64,000 bases of DNA from Xenorhabdus ehlersii (GTDB lineage Bacteria > Pseudomonadota > Gammaproteobacteria > Enterobacterales > Enterobacteriaceae), in the NCBI RefSeq assembly GCF_003610465.1, contig NZ_RAQI01000001.1, forward strand, positions 620,001 through 684,000. Direction: 5' to 3'. Within the stretch, counting starts at the first letter, position 1, and each line of letters starts with the position of its first letter. Of the stretch, positions 35,482 through 46,815 are shown in pieces. The notes beneath the pieces were generated by a model that had not been told where the DNA came from, did no database searches, and was given only the letters and a program-made list of their open reading frames with translations. The position numbers and the translations under genes were made by a program.

Positions 35482-36936
35482 TTACGCTTTCATAATCTTG
35501 TTCAACCACGGCACCATAAAGGCCATAATCACAGCGACAATCAGGGTTGCAATCCCAATTTTACCGAATACGTTAGTATAAATTGGCAGGGTTTGCAGTG
35601 GATTAGTCACGCCTTCTGGTGCGGCAGTAAAGGTTGCCACATAACTACCCAACACTGATGCTGCGGCTTGTGACAAGAACCACATACCCAGAATAAAACC
35701 AGTCAGATAGCTAGGAACAAACGTTGCTACCATTGCCAGTCCCAATGCGCTGATCATTAACTCTCCGACGCTCTGGAACAGGTATACCAGCACGATAAAC
35801 CATGGGGATGTAATACCATTTTCATCGGCAAATAAACCAGAGGCTGCGGCGGTCAGGAACCCCAGAGAACACAAGAACATGCCGAAGGTGAATTTTGTTG
35901 GCATGGAAAAATCTTTACCTTTGTTACCCAGTTTAGTGTAAACCACGGCCAAGATAGGGCTGACGACGATGATCCAGAATGGGTTAAGTGCCTGAAAACT
36001 GATGGGATTGATATTAAAACCCAGAATCTGGTGATGAACATTGTTGATGGCGAAGAAGTTGAGGGAAGTTGGCATCTGGTTATACAGGATAAAGAACACG
36101 ATAGCCTGAAGCATCAGAATCAATGCCACAAACATCTTATTGCGGCCGACTCTATCCTGTTTGAATGCCTGCCAGAAGAAAATGACCACAACGATGGTTG
36201 AGATCGCCATAAGGGCAATATTGGCAATTTTGATGTTGTGCAATAACCATGCACAGATGCCAATCATGACAACTGTACCGATTAAGACCGAAAACAAGGT
36301 GATATAGCTCAAAGGGGCATGATCTGGCTCTGAACCGATGTTATGTACCATACGACGGCTGGCGATATAAACCAACAGGGCAATAATCAGACCGATACCG
36401 CAGATATTATAGGTGATGGCATAACCATATTTTTCGGCAATGACGGGGGCAAGAGAGAGGGAGACCAGAGAGCCAAGATTGATAGACATATAAAATAGCG
36501 TAAATGCACCATCCAAACGTGGATCTTGCGGTTGGTAACATTTTGCCAGCAGACTGGCTGGGTTAGCTTTGAAAAGGCCATTACCGACAGCGACGGTTCC
36601 CAGGGCATAAAAAATCAGCTCAGGATTTATGATGGAAAGGCCAATCATGAAGTAGCCTATCGCCAGTACGATAGCACCCAAAACAATGGTTCGTTTTGTC
36701 CCCAGTAAGTGATCACCAACATAACCACCGATGGAAATTAGGCCGTAGACCAACGCAGTAAATGCGCCAAAAGTGATAAATGATTGTGTTTCTGAAAAAC
36801 CAAGTTGTTGAACGAAGTAAACAGCCAGAATGCCTTGAACACCGTAGTAGCCAAATCGTTCCCATAGTTCTACAAAAAATATCATGAAGAAAGGTTTGGG
36901 TTGATCCCATAAACCGATCGGAGCGGTTTTACTCAT
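35482..36936 (-). CDS. dtpA: Proton-dependent di/tripeptide transporter (POT family)
   Basis: A 484-residue inner-membrane transporter of the MFS/POT class. Family motifs include [20 protein letters not shown] (PTR ExxERFxYY), a [19 protein letters not shown] loop, and [20 protein letters not shown] (PTR2 signature). About 14 hydrophobic helices. The start is ATG 36936 ([10 protein letters not shown]). Closest enteric name is DtpA/TppB; the A versus B choice is by resemblance. Confidence 0.9.
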   Translation of the reverse strand: MSKTAPIGLWDQPKPFFMIFFVELWERFGYYGVQGILAVYFVQQLGFSETQSFITFGAFTALVYGLISIGGYVGDHLLGTKRTIVLGAIVLAIGYFMIGLSIINPELIFYALGTVAVGNGLFKANPASLLAKCYQPQDPRLDGAFTLFYMSINLGSLVSLSLAPVIAEKYGYAITYNICGIGLIIALLVYIASRRMVHNIGSEPDHAPLSYITLFSVLIGTVVMIGICAWLLHNIKIANIALMAISTIVVVIFFWQAFKQDRVGRNKMFVALILMLQAIVFFILYNQMPTSLNFFAINNVHHQILGFNINPISFQALNPFWIIVVSPILAVVYTKLGNKGKDFSMPTKFTFGMFLCSLGFLTAAASGLFADENGITSPWFIVLVYLFQSVGELMISALGLAMVATFVPSYLTGFILGMWFLSQAAASVLGSYVATFTAAPEGVTNPLQTLPIYTNVFGKIGIATLIVAVIMAFMVPWLNKIMKA

Positions 36937-36960
36937 AGTGATGCCTCTGTTTGCTATCAT

Positions 36961-37515
36961 TAGATGGGCAGTACACTCAGATAAAAATATATTCAGATAA
37001 TTATACTGTTGTTAACATATTTGTAACTCAAATGTATCGCACAAGTTGTGATTTTGTTTATTTATTTAAGGTGACCGTGAAACGAGGGAGGTTAATACAC
37101 TGGTATGATATCTTCTCGACGGTTGATCACACTAACTAAAAAAAGTAATACCAGATCTGACAGGATATTCACTAAATTAATATCAAAAATTATTAATAAG
37201 TGGGTTTTGTGCTCGCAAATAAATCAATTTGATTGCTATTTAATCTCTTTCGTTTGTTGTTTGCTGAAAAGAGGTAGATGAAATAAAAATGGATATGAAA
37301 TGGAATCACTTTCATCTATATATGAAGTTTTTATTATGTATTTTGGAGTGATATTGAGGATTTTCAGACTGAAATTTTTTGCTGATATTCAGAGCAAAGT
37401 CTATTAAATATCAATTAAAAAGATATTGATAAAAATTTAGAGATGAAGGCTCTTTGTTAAAGAACCTTCATGTTAGGAGGCTATGTTGAGAATATTTCTG
37501 TTTTAATGCGCTTTT
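36961..37515. other. Intergenic region between dtpA and hpaC
   Basis: About 550 bases, AT-rich. It holds the dtpA promoter and, at 37443-37471, the hpa operon terminator. No gene seen. Confidence 0.45.
37443..37471 (-). terminator. Terminator of the hpa operon
   Basis: ATGAAGG at 37443 pairs with CCTTCAT at 37465, with inner pairing TCTTT/AAAGA. It lies 45 bases beyond the hpaC stop. Confidence 0.65.
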
Positions 37516-38034
37516 TTAAACAACGGTTGCCATATTTTTATCCATCACTGGATGAAAACTACGCTTAAAGTAAATAAGGCCATGACCTTCTTCACGAACA
37601 ATAATCTGTTTTATTTCTACTAGATATACATAGTGAGTACCGACTTCCTGTACTTGCTTAATACATCCCTCTAAATTGGCGAGTGTCCCTTGTAGCAAGG
37701 GTTGTCCCAGTATGCCAGTTTTCCAGATATCCCATTTAAAGCGCTCCTCCATGCTGACACCAGTCATGCCAGCGAAATGGCGTGCCATCAATTCCTGTTC
37801 ATGATTCAGAATATTGACACACAGCTGGCCATTTTCCTGAAATACCGGATTCATGGCGCTATTGCGATTAATACATACCATCAGAGTCGGAGGGGTATCT
37901 GTCACAGAGCACACCGCCGTTGCAGTCATACCGCAGCGCCCCGCAGGACCATCCGTGGTGATGATATTCACCGCAGCGGAAAGGCTTGCCATCGCATCCC
38001 TGAAACGCAAGCGATGTTTATTTTCTACAGACAT
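37516..38034 (-). CDS. hpaC: 4-hydroxyphenylacetate 3-monooxygenase, reductase component
   Basis: A 172-residue flavin reductase supplying reduced FAD to HpaB. It shows the flavin-reductase pattern RDAMASLSAAVNIITTDGPA, GMTATAVCSVTDTPPTLMVC and INRNSAMNPVFQENGQLCVN, with HYVYLVEIKQI near the end. It lies 21 bases downstream of hpaB. Confidence 0.95.
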   Translation of the reverse strand: MSVENKHRLRFRDAMASLSAAVNIITTDGPAGRCGMTATAVCSVTDTPPTLMVCINRNSAMNPVFQENGQLCVNILNHEQELMARHFAGMTGVSMEERFKWDIWKTGILGQPLLQGTLANLEGCIKQVQEVGTHYVYLVEIKQIIVREEGHGLIYFKRSFHPVMDKNMATVV

Positions 38035-38055
38035 AATAGGCCTCCTGCCACTGAT

Positions 38056-39618
38056 TTATTTCAGTAGCTTATCTAACAGGTTAATATCACAGTTATTGTG
38101 TAAGTGGGGACTGGTCCAGCCATTCACATCATAGTCAGAAAGACAGTGATCTACCAATTCCATCATTTTCTTCATATTGCCAGAGCCATAGGCATGACGC
38201 AGACATTGCAGGCGAATTTCATCCTGACTGCCGGCATAATTGATTTCGTATAATTCATGGCGACCGCCGAACTCACTGCCAATGGCATCCCACATTAATT
38301 TCAAAATCTTGATTCGTTCCACATGATCAATACCATTAGAGCCACGGACATATTTTTCAAGATACTTATTGATCTCAGGATTATTCATATCACGTACACT
38401 GGATGGCAAATAAATCAAGCCGCTGGTGACATTGCTTTCAATAATATTCTTGATTTTTGTGTAAGCTATGGGAGCCATTACGCGATAAGTCTGAATCGCC
38501 TGAGTATCAGGCAGGTAAGCGCCATTTTCCCACGGCTTGGCTTCTGCCCACATCGCATCTGTCAGTGACCAGAACAGATTGCGCCATGCAACGACTTCTC
38601 CCAAATCAGCCTGAACACCGCGGAATTCCACCACGCCAGTACATTCAAGGCTTTTTTGCAACAGTGCCGTAATGAAATCGAGCTTAACGGCAAGGCGTAT
38701 ACAGGCTTGCATGGGGAACAGCCGTGCAAAACCACTTTGCACCGCCCAATTGCGAGCACGATCAAAATCGCGATAAATTAACACGTTTTCCCACGGAATT
38801 AATACCTTATCCATGACCAGAATGGCGTCATTTTCATCAAACCGACTGGAAAGGGGGTAATCGAAGGGGGAGCCAGTAGCGCCGGCCACCAATTCATAAG
38901 AGGCGCGGGAGATTAATTTCACGCCATTGGCATCCATTGGTGCAACAAACATGAGGGCAAAATCAGAATTATCCCCAATAACCTGTGCAGAGCCAAACCC
39001 GATGAAATTATAGTGAGTCAGGGCTGAATTGGTTGCGACGACTTTAGCGCCACTGACAATCACTCCGGCATCTGTCTCTTTTTCTATCTTGATAAAAACA
39101 TCTTTGACCTGATCTGCTGGCATATGGCGATCAATCGGTGGATTAACAATCGCATGGTTGAAATAGATGCAACTTTCCTGAATGCGCTTATACCAGATAC
39201 GAGCATTGTCAGCGAATTGTCCATAATATTCAGGATAAGCACCCAATGAGCAGCAGAATGCAGCTTTATAATCGGGTGAACGTCCCATCCAGCCGTAGGT
39301 CAGACGTGACCATTCGGCAATGGCATCACGCTGTTGGCGGATATCATCAGCGCTGGTGGCGAAACGGAAGAATTTATGTGTGTAACCACCACTTCCGGTA
39401 TCGGTATCCCAGCAGAGTACATCGCGGGTTTCCGGGGCATGAAGGGCATCATACAGTTGACCAATTGAAGCAGCCGCATTGCGGAAAGCCGGGTGTGTTG
39501 TGACATCTTTGACCCGTTCACCATAGATGTAAATTTCGCGGCTATCCTGAAGTGAACTCAGGTATTCTTTACTGGTAAATGGGCGTTTATGATCAGCACG
39601 CAAATTTTCTAGTCTCAT
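38056..39618 (-). CDS. hpaB: 4-hydroxyphenylacetate 3-monooxygenase, oxygenase component
   Basis: A 520-residue FADH2-dependent oxygenase that hydroxylates 4-hydroxyphenylacetate to 3,4-dihydroxyphenylacetate. It starts MRLENLRADHKRPFTSKEYL. Typical segments are RIWYKRIQESCIYFNHAIVN, PPIDRH, IVSGAKVVATNSALTHYNFI and FGGRHELYEINYAGSQDEIR. Last catalytic step gene pair (BC) of the cluster, following hpaA. Confidence 0.97.
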   Translation of the reverse strand: MRLENLRADHKRPFTSKEYLSSLQDSREIYIYGERVKDVTTHPAFRNAAASIGQLYDALHAPETRDVLCWDTDTGSGGYTHKFFRFATSADDIRQQRDAIAEWSRLTYGWMGRSPDYKAAFCCSLGAYPEYYGQFADNARIWYKRIQESCIYFNHAIVNPPIDRHMPADQVKDVFIKIEKETDAGVIVSGAKVVATNSALTHYNFIGFGSAQVIGDNSDFALMFVAPMDANGVKLISRASYELVAGATGSPFDYPLSSRFDENDAILVMDKVLIPWENVLIYRDFDRARNWAVQSGFARLFPMQACIRLAVKLDFITALLQKSLECTGVVEFRGVQADLGEVVAWRNLFWSLTDAMWAEAKPWENGAYLPDTQAIQTYRVMAPIAYTKIKNIIESNVTSGLIYLPSSVRDMNNPEINKYLEKYVRGSNGIDHVERIKILKLMWDAIGSEFGGRHELYEINYAGSQDEIRLQCLRHAYGSGNMKKMMELVDHCLSDYDVNGWTSPHLHNNCDINLLDKLLK

Positions 39619-39822
39619 AGCAACCTCATGCTCCAAAAAATCCCCTTATTTTGATTTGTTATCCATATGGGGATGGTTGTTAATTTTATGTTTCTTTCAC
39701 TGTTTGATTGAAGCGACTAAACGGCGCCTCTTGAAGAGACTTTCGGAGGATTTACTGGTACTTTTCGATAAAAGCAGAGAGTTTGTTGCGTAAATGTGAT
39801 CGGCTTTGTGTTTTGGTAATAA

Positions 39823-40776
39823 TTATTTTTCTGCTTGCTCATCCCAGTTATATAGTTGGCTATATTCCCCAATTACATTCCTCTCCCGCCAAACACTCGG
39901 TGAGTACCCCACCAACCGATTAAAAAATCGGGTAAAGTAAGCAGGATCTTTAAACCCAAGCTGATACGCCACCTCAAATACGGGACTATCACTAAACAGC
40001 AATAACCGTTTTGCTTCCCGTAGTAGTCGGTCAAAGATCAGTTTTTTTGGTGGACGATTGGCAAAGCGTCGGCACATATCCTTTAGACGAGATTCCGTAA
40101 TTCCCAATTTTTCTGCATATTCTGGCACGGCAAGATGTTGGTGATAGTATTGATCAATCAATTGGTTAAAGCGCTGAAACAGTTTCAATTCTCCTCTGAT
40201 ACCACCGGAATGATGATCGTCAAGGGGAATACTACGCAGCAAAAAGGTAAACAGAGATTGAGCCAGGAAAGTCAGCGATTGTTCTCGTCCGGTAAATTGG
40301 TTGGCAGACTCACGCCCAATCAGTGCCCAATAATGGTTGAATGTTTCCAATTCATCGTATTTATCCGCGACGGAAAGACAAATAGCCGGAATATCAACCA
40401 GTTCTCGATGGGTGGGATAAAGCGAATTGAGCAATGGTGTGATCAGCTCCTGACGGACGGTCAGTACATAACCGTCAGTATCTTCCTGCGTAAAAAAAGC
40501 ATGAGGAACGGAAGGTGGAGTCAGGATAAACAGAGGGGCTTGTACGGAATAATGCTGTTCGTCTAATTGCAGTTCGATCCGTCCTGTCACCAGATAATGT
40601 AGTTGGAAAAAACCGTCATGGCGATGCGCCTGCATATTACGCCCGAAAAATGCTGCCATGCGACCGAAAGTTTGATAGTGAATATCATCCGATCCCTGAG
40701 TTTCATCATAGTCCTTGCTGATATCGATATTGGTGATGATGGATTTATTGGCTTTGAGCGCATTGGATACAGTCAT
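39823..40776 (-). CDS. hpaA: AraC-family activator of hpaBC
   Basis: A 317-residue regulator with an N-terminal cupin ligand-binding domain (MQAHRHDGFFQLHYLVTGRI) and a C-terminal double HTH (YAEKLGITESRLKDMCRRFA, EVAYQLGFKDPAYFTRFFNR). It is expected to activate hpaBC in the presence of 4-hydroxyphenylacetate. The start is taken at MTVSNALK. Confidence 0.93.
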   Translation of the reverse strand: MTVSNALKANKSIITNIDISKDYDETQGSDDIHYQTFGRMAAFFGRNMQAHRHDGFFQLHYLVTGRIELQLDEQHYSVQAPLFILTPPSVPHAFFTQEDTDGYVLTVRQELITPLLNSLYPTHRELVDIPAICLSVADKYDELETFNHYWALIGRESANQFTGREQSLTFLAQSLFTFLLRSIPLDDHHSGGIRGELKLFQRFNQLIDQYYHQHLAVPEYAEKLGITESRLKDMCRRFANRPPKKLIFDRLLREAKRLLLFSDSPVFEVAYQLGFKDPAYFTRFFNRLVGYSPSVWRERNVIGEYSQLYNWDEQAEK

Positions 40777-40829
40777 CGATTTCCTCCTGTATCTTAGTTG
40801 GCTAAGGTATATCAATAGCTGTTCGTTAT

Positions 40830-42197
40830 TTACGAGCTTGCCTGTGGCCGTGAATGCTTCATTGGGATCAGGAAAACAATTAATGCACCGATGATCAGTA
40901 ATCCAGCTACGAAATAAAGTCCAGCACTGAAATTACCTGTTTGATCTTTTAACCAACCGATCAGCAGAGGGCTGACGGCTGAACCCACATTACCAGTCGC
41001 ATTGATCACGGCAATCCCCACTGCGCGGGCACGCAAGCTAATCGATTGATCCGGCGTTGTCCAGAATACTGCCATAGCGGTAAACGATCCGGTGGAAGCC
41101 ATAATGATCCCGAGTAATTGCACCATGCTGTTATCAGTCAGTGAAGTTAAAACCCAGCCTGCGGCGGCAAACAGGTAGGGCAAGGCTGTGTGCATTTTGC
41201 GTTCTTGCAGGCGGTCTGAGCGGCGGCTCCAGTAAATCATGCCCAAAATCGTGCAGAATTGTGGAATGGCAGTCAAAATGCCGATCATTACATGGCTGCT
41301 GCCCTGATTGAAACTCTGCATAATCTGTGGTGTCCAGATATTAATGGCACTTAAGGTGTTGGTCAGACAGAAATAAGCGCAGGTGTACATTAATACAATT
41401 GGGGTAAAAACCTCGCGCCATAAGCTGGTTTTTTGTGGTTGGATCTGCTCATTGGGCTGTGTGATAGCCAGCTTGTCGTTTTCTATCATCTCTTGAAGGC
41501 ATTGCCTATCTTCACGAGTTAACCATTTGGCCTTTTTGGGTGAATCATCCAGATAAAACCAGACAGCAAAACCGAGCAAAACAGAAGGGAAACCTTCCAA
41601 CAAAAACAACCACTGCCAGCCACGTAGATCCCAGATGCCATCCATTGCCAGAATATAACCGGAAATGAGTGAACCAAACGCCATTGTTACGGGCATAGCA
41701 ATCATAAACAGCGCATTAGCACGCGCGCGATAATAGGCCGGAAACCAATAAGTCAGGTAAACCAAAATACCCGGCAAAAAGCCTGCTTCCGCAATCCCCA
41801 CCAGCATACGTAAGATATACAGGCTCGTGGGACCAGTGGCAAACATTGTGGCGGTGGAAGCGATCCCCCATAACACCATAATGGTAGCGATCCAACGACG
41901 AGCACCCACAATGCTCAACATTACATTGCTGGGAATGCCGAAAATGACGTAAGTGGCGTAAAACAGCGTAGCGGCCAAACCAAACATGGTGGATGTTAAA
42001 CCGAGATCTTTTCCCATCGTCAAACCCGCAAAGCCAATATTGATACGATCCAGAAAAGAGAAAACGAACAGAACAAAGAGAAAGAGGATCAGGCGCCGGA
42101 ATAATTTATTGATGACACTTTGCTGTTGAGCGGTCAGCTTTTTATGTTGATGAGGGGGATTTTCGGATTTTGGTATAGCGTCAGGTGAAATGCTCAT
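40830..42197 (-). CDS. hpaX: 4-hydroxyphenylacetate permease (MFS)
   Basis: A 455-residue transporter of the anion:cation symporter MFS family with 12 predicted helices. The start LFRRLILFLFVLFVFSFLDR and INIGFAGLTMGKDLGLTSTM is typical. VGIAEAGFLPGILVYLTYWF is the usual ACS loop. It lies between hpaI and hpaA as in E. coli. Confidence 0.94.
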   Translation of the reverse strand: MSISPDAIPKSENPPHQHKKLTAQQQSVINKLFRRLILFLFVLFVFSFLDRINIGFAGLTMGKDLGLTSTMFGLAATLFYATYVIFGIPSNVMLSIVGARRWIATIMVLWGIASTATMFATGPTSLYILRMLVGIAEAGFLPGILVYLTYWFPAYYRARANALFMIAMPVTMAFGSLISGYILAMDGIWDLRGWQWLFLLEGFPSVLLGFAVWFYLDDSPKKAKWLTREDRQCLQEMIENDKLAITQPNEQIQPQKTSLWREVFTPIVLMYTCAYFCLTNTLSAINIWTPQIMQSFNQGSSHVMIGILTAIPQFCTILGMIYWSRRSDRLQERKMHTALPYLFAAAGWVLTSLTDNSMVQLLGIIMASTGSFTAMAVFWTTPDQSISLRARAVGIAVINATGNVGSAVSPLLIGWLKDQTGNFSAGLYFVAGLLIIGALIVFLIPMKHSRPQASS

Positions 42198-42409
42198 TGG
42201 TGTTTCCTTTTTATTATTTTTTTATCTTCCCCTCTTTTTCTATTCCTTGTTTTGTGAATTGCTTGGTTTTCCTTTTGGCGGGGATTTAAAATCTATTAGC
42301 TATATATGATTGTTTGCACAGCAATTAGGAACCTCAACTGCAATGGCAGATGTCGCGAGCAACATCAGCCATTATTGAGTTATCATTTTTGTCGAAACAC
42401 TATTGTCGA

Positions 42410-43177
42410 TTATTTGCTGAAATGCCTTGCCAAAGTGTTGGCTGCTCCGGTCAGCAGGATAGTGTCAACCCCTACGGCAACAAATAGCGCACCCAGATCG
42501 AGGTAATGTTTAGCTGCATCAACATTGGTCATCAAAATGCCGGCAGACTTGCCGGAAGACTGGATCTGAACAATGGCTTGTTCAATGGCAGACTGGACCT
42601 CAGGATGTTGTGGGTTACCGATGTGTCCCATATCTGCACTGAGATCTGCCGGGCCGATAAATACGCCATCGACACCTTCGACAGCCGCTATTTCCGGTAG
42701 ATTTTGCAGGGCTTCACGGGTTTCTGCCTGTACCAGTACACATATTTCGTCATTAGCACGGGACAGATAGTCAGGAATGCGGTTCCAGCGAGAAGCGCGC
42801 GCCAGAGCACTGCCTACGCCACGAATACCTGCGGGGGGATAGCGAGTCGCCCTGACCGCTTCACGCGCTTGCGCCGCATTTTGAATCATCGGGAACAATA
42901 ATGTCTGGGCACCAATATCCAGCAATTGTTTGACGATCACCGGATCATTCCATGCCGGACGAACAACCGGTTGGCTTGGGTAAGGGGCCATGCCTTGTAA
43001 TTGGGCAAGAATGGTGGAAATATCATTGGGAGCATGTTCACCATCAATCAACAACCAATCAAATCCCGTTCCTGCCAGTATTTCCGCGCTATACCCACTG
43101 CATAGCCCAAGCCATAATCCGATTTGTGGGCGTCCTGCTTTCAGGGTATGTTTAAATTTATTTGTTAGCTGATCCAT
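42410..43177 (-). CDS. hpaI: 4-hydroxy-2-oxo-heptane-1,7-dioate aldolase
   Basis: A 255-residue class II aldolase (HpcH/HpaI family) cleaving 4-hydroxy-2-oxoheptanedioate to pyruvate and succinic semialdehyde. Visible motifs are [15 protein letters not shown] (catalytic region), [27 protein letters not shown] (metal-binding Glu) and [15 protein letters not shown] 212-base gap with no gene separates it from hpaX. Confidence 0.96.
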   Translation of the reverse strand: MDQLTNKFKHTLKAGRPQIGLWLGLCSGYSAEILAGTGFDWLLIDGEHAPNDISTILAQLQGMAPYPSQPVVRPAWNDPVIVKQLLDIGAQTLLFPMIQNAAQAREAVRATRYPPAGIRGVGSALARASRWNRIPDYLSRANDEICVLVQAETREALQNLPEIAAVEGVDGVFIGPADLSADMGHIGNPQHPEVQSAIEQAIVQIQSSGKSAGILMTNVDAAKHYLDLGALFVAVGVDTILLTGAANTLARHFSK

Positions 43178-43195
43178 GGTGTTACCTCAATAGAC

Positions 43196-43999
43196 TTAAA
43201 CAAAGTGACAGCTAATTGAACCTAACACGCCATAATCCACATGAAAGGTATCACCTTTACGTGCAGGGACAGGGCGGGTAAAAGATCCAGCCAGAATAAT
43301 CTGGCCTGCTTCCAGTTGAACACCATGCGGTGCCAGTTTATTGGCAAGCCATGCCACACCATTGGCGGGATGATTGAGAACTGCTGCTGCCACGCCGGAT
43401 TCTTCAATCACACCATTACGGTAGAGCAGGGCACTAACCCAGCGCAAATCCAGTTCATCTGGCTTGATCGGCCGCCCCCCAATAATCACACCGCCATTGG
43501 CGGCATTGTCAGAAATAGTATCGAATACCTTGCGTGGACGCTGTGTTTCGGGATCGATGTTGTGACAACGGGCATCGATAAGTTCCAGTGCGGGAATAAC
43601 GTAATCTGTCGCGTTATACACATCAAACAGCGTACAGTTCGGGCCAGTCAAGGGTTTTGCCAGCACAAAAGCCAGTTCGACCTCAATACGGGGCACAATA
43701 AAACGTTCGCAAGGAATGTCACCACCGTCTTGAAAAAACATATCATCCAGCAGGGCACCATAATCCGGTTCATTAATCTGTGAACTGGCTTGCATGGCCT
43801 TAGATGTCAGGCCAATCTTATGACCCTTGAGAATTCGGCCTTCCTTGATTTTTAAATCTACCCATTCACGTTGAATGGCGTAAGCATCCTCAATAGTTAT
43901 CTCTGGATAGTCCAGTGATATTTGTCGGATTTGCTCACGGCTTTGCTCTGCCTGATGTAAACGGCGTGCGACCCGTGATACGATTTCTTGCTGTAGCAT
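43196..43999 (-). CDS. hpaH: 2-oxo-hept-3-ene-1,7-dioate hydratase
   Basis: A 267-residue hydratase of the fumarylacetoacetase-like/MhpD family, acting before Hpa[36 protein letters not shown] (metal ligands) and [20 protein letters not shown] are characteristic. Length equals E. coli HpaH. Confidence 0.95.
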   Translation of the reverse strand: MLQQEIVSRVARRLHQAEQSREQIRQISLDYPEITIEDAYAIQREWVDLKIKEGRILKGHKIGLTSKAMQASSQINEPDYGALLDDMFFQDGGDIPCERFIVPRIEVELAFVLAKPLTGPNCTLFDVYNATDYVIPALELIDARCHNIDPETQRPRKVFDTISDNAANGGVIIGGRPIKPDELDLRWVSALLYRNGVIEESGVAAAVLNHPANGVAWLANKLAPHGVQLEAGQIILAGSFTRPVPARKGDTFHVDYGVLGSISCHFV

Positions 44000-44004
44000 A
44001 GGGG

Positions 44005-45477
44005 TTAAGCTCCTTTAGCTTCCAACCCTCCAAAACAGAGGTATTTCACTTCCAGATAATCCTCAATACCGTAACGTGAACCTTCACGTCCCAGCCCCGA
44101 TTGCTTGATACCGCCAAATGGCGCAATTTCGTTGGAGATCAGACCTTCATTGATACCTACCATGCCACTTTCCAACGCTTCCGCCACACGGTAAATTCGG
44201 CCAATGTCACGGGAATAGAAATAAGCAGCCAGACCAAATTCAGTGCTGTTAGCAATACGGATGGCCTCGTCTTCATCACGGAATTTGAACAATGGCGCCA
44301 AAGGGCCGAAGGTTTCTTCGTGGGCAACTAACATAGACTCGGTAACATTTGTCAGTACCGTTGGCTCAAAGAACAAACCACCCAGAGCGTGGGATTTTCC
44401 TCCCGTCAGAAGGTGTGCGCCGTTGGAAACCGCGTCACGGATATGCGTTCGTACTTTTTCTACTGCCGCTTGATTAATCAATGGGCCTTGCTGTGATGAG
44501 CTGTCAGTGGCTGGCCCAACACGAAGCTGTTTCACCGCGTGTGCCAGGCGTTCTGCAAAAGCCTCATAAATACCTTCCTGTACCAGAATACGGTTGGCAC
44601 AAACACAGGTTTGCCCGCTATTACGGAATTTTGCAGCCACTGCGCCCTCTACCGCAGCATCAAGATCGGCATCATCAAACACGATAAAAGGCGCATTGCC
44701 ACCCAGTTCGAGGGAGAGTTTTTTCACGGTATCGGCACTTTGTGCCATTAATAACTTGCCAACCCGTGTAGAACCGGTGAACGAAAGTTTGCGCACGATA
44801 GGGCTGGAGGTCAGTACTTCACCAATTGCTTTGGCATCCATTCCCGTGACGATATTGAGGACTCCAGCCGGAATGCCAGCCTGTTCCGCGAGAACGATTA
44901 AAGCCAGCGCGGAAAGGGGAGTTTCAGCAGCAGGTTTCAGAACCACTGTGCATCCCGCAGCCAGCGCAGGTGCAACTTTGCGGGTGATCATCGCATTGGG
45001 GAAATTCCACGGTGTAATGGCTGCAACGACACCAATCGGTTGTTTGATGGTAGCGAGACGGCGGCCCGGCATTGGGGAAGGCAATGTTTCGCCATAAATG
45101 CGTTTGCCTTCTTCCGCGAACCATTCGATAAAACTGGCACCGTAAGCAATTTCTCCCATTGCCTCGGTGTGGGATTTGCCTTGTTCCGTACTCAGTATTT
45201 CTGCTAAGGCGGTTTGGTTTTCCATCACCAGATGGAACCATTGCCTGAGCGTTTGGCTACGCTGTTTTGCTGTCAGTGATCGCCATGCAGGAAGGGCATT
45301 TTTGGCGGCCTCAATGGCAGACTGTGTCTCTTTGGCGCCAAGATCACTGACATTGGCAATGACTTTACCATTGGCAGGGTTAATGACTTCAAAAGTCGCT
45401 TTATTTTCCGCATCAACCCATTGACCGTTGATATAGGCCTGTTGACGCAACAATGGTGTATCCAGATGATTTGTCAT
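44005..45477 (-). CDS. gabD: Succinate-semialdehyde dehydrogenase
   Basis: A 490-residue aldehyde dehydrogenase. [53 protein letters not shown] with the catalytic Glu, and [20 protein letters not shown] with the catalytic Cys follow GabD. It lies between hpaF and hpaH, which is not the E. coli order. The hpa pathway yields succinic semialdehyde, so the gene completes the route to succinate. The specific symbol (gabD or sad-like) is by resemblance. Confidence 0.88.
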   Translation of the reverse strand: MTNHLDTPLLRQQAYINGQWVDAENKATFEVINPANGKVIANVSDLGAKETQSAIEAAKNALPAWRSLTAKQRSQTLRQWFHLVMENQTALAEILSTEQGKSHTEAMGEIAYGASFIEWFAEEGKRIYGETLPSPMPGRRLATIKQPIGVVAAITPWNFPNAMITRKVAPALAAGCTVVLKPAAETPLSALALIVLAEQAGIPAGVLNIVTGMDAKAIGEVLTSSPIVRKLSFTGSTRVGKLLMAQSADTVKKLSLELGGNAPFIVFDDADLDAAVEGAVAAKFRNSGQTCVCANRILVQEGIYEAFAERLAHAVKQLRVGPATDSSSQQGPLINQAAVEKVRTHIRDAVSNGAHLLTGGKSHALGGLFFEPTVLTNVTESMLVAHEETFGPLAPLFKFRDEDEAIRIANSTEFGLAAYFYSRDIGRIYRVAEALESGMVGINEGLISNEIAPFGGIKQSGLGREGSRYGIEDYLEVKYLCFGGLEAKGA

Positions 45478-45498
45478 AGTTTCTTCTCACTAAAATCG

Positions 45499-45889
45499 TT
45501 ACTCTTTTGCTTTAAACAGGCTATGAACATTATTGGATTTATAATTCAGCACCGGATCGAGTTCTTCCAGAGTGAAAGAGAGGCCCAGATAACGCCGTGC
45601 CATCAATTCACTGAAATGTGCCTTGATTAAGTCAAACAATATTTCTCCGACTTTTTGCCGATCTTCAAGGCTGCGTCCGGCACCAATCTTTAGTGTCATA
45701 TGAACGAAGGCATAATCTTGTTTACCATCCGCCATTTGCCAGGTATCCAACCAAATGGCACGGCTGCGGATACCGCCCAGCGGAAAAAATGCCCGTATCT
45801 GCCAGCGCCTGGTTCACTTTGGTAAATAACTCTGGCAACCTGGCCTCTTCACGGATATTTTCAGTACACTCAGCATAAAAATGTGGCAC
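45499..45889 (-). pseudogene. hpaF: 5-carboxymethyl-2-hydroxymuconate isomerase, frameshifted
   Basis: Frame 1 from GTG 45889 encodes MPHFYAECTENIREEARLPE, LFTKVNQALADTGIF, then turns to nonsense. Frame 2 resumes PLGGIRSRAIWLDTWQMADG, KQDYAFVHMTLKIGAGRSLE and continues to the normal end. The join is a run of six A on the plus strand (45784-45789); five would restore one frame of about 129 codons. HpaF normally isomerises the dehydrogenase product. It may be a real mutation, a phase-variable tract or an assembly error. Confidence 0.85.
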
Positions 45890-45901
45890 AGTTTTCTCCT
45901 G

Positions 45902-46783
45902 TCAGGCATTAATTTTATTTTGATTAACAATATAATCTGGCAGCGGGAACACCGCGTTAACCTGTCCTGTCCCTGAGCTGGCAAACAATTCCGTCAAAAA
46001 CTCCACTTTGCCGTCATATTTGTCCCATCCGAGCAGGCCCAGTAGCATCACGGTATCATGCATGTTGCCTTCTCCCCGACAATATTGCGCATATTCCGGT
46101 AGCATTTTGCAAAATTCCCTGAATTTGCCTTCTTTCCAAAGCTGTACGACACGGCGATCCATCTGTTCATCAAATACTCGGGTATAGCTGTTCATGCCCT
46201 CTTCAGCCCGTTGATCTTCAATGAAACTGTGTGACAGCGAACCGCTTGCCAATATTGCAACCGTGCCATCGTATTTCTCAATCGCCCGTAAAATAGCCTC
46301 TCCCAGTTTGCGGCTGTCTTCAAATGCATGGACAGTACAAAAGGCTGAAATTGAAATCACCTTGAAATGGCGGTCGCCGTTCATATAACGCATTGGCACC
46401 AGCGTGCCATATTCCAGTTTCAGGCTTGGGATCTCGTGCGATTGGGCACGAACGCCCATCTGGCGTGCTTCTTCCGCAATCATCCTGCCAAGCTCTGGAT
46501 TGCCATCATACTCATAGGTCATATCGCGGATAAAATGTGGCAACTCATTACTGGTATAGATGCCGGAAAAATGGTTGGAACAGTTAATATGGTAGGCGCT
46601 GTTAACCAGCCAATGTGTATCGAAGACAATAATCGTATCGACACCCATCTCACGACAGCGTCGGCTGATCTCTTTGTGTCCGTCAATAGCACCTTGCCGG
46701 CAACCGTGATGCTTGCCTGGTAATTCAGACAGGTACATAGAAGGTACATGTGTAATTTTCGCTGCTAACGCTAACTTTCCCAT
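45902..46783 (-). CDS. hpaD: 3,4-dihydroxyphenylacetate 2,3-dioxygenase
   Basis: A 293-residue extradiol ring-cleavage dioxygenase (LigB-type). The start KITHVPSMYLSELPGKHHGC supplies a His ligand region, with VFDTHWLVNSAYHINCSNHF, the Glu region in MSYEY-type positions, and LASGSLSHSFIEDQRA. It opens homoprotocatechuate to the semialdehyde used by HpaE. Confidence 0.96.
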   Translation of the reverse strand: MGKLALAAKITHVPSMYLSELPGKHHGCRQGAIDGHKEISRRCREMGVDTIIVFDTHWLVNSAYHINCSNHFSGIYTSNELPHFIRDMTYEYDGNPELGRMIAEEARQMGVRAQSHEIPSLKLEYGTLVPMRYMNGDRHFKVISISAFCTVHAFEDSRKLGEAILRAIEKYDGTVAILASGSLSHSFIEDQRAEEGMNSYTRVFDEQMDRRVVQLWKEGKFREFCKMLPEYAQYCRGEGNMHDTVMLLGLLGWDKYDGKVEFLTELFASSGTGQVNAVFPLPDYIVNQNKINA

Positions 46784-46815
46784 AAACCCTCACTTGGTAT
46801 CAGGATGGCAGTTAT

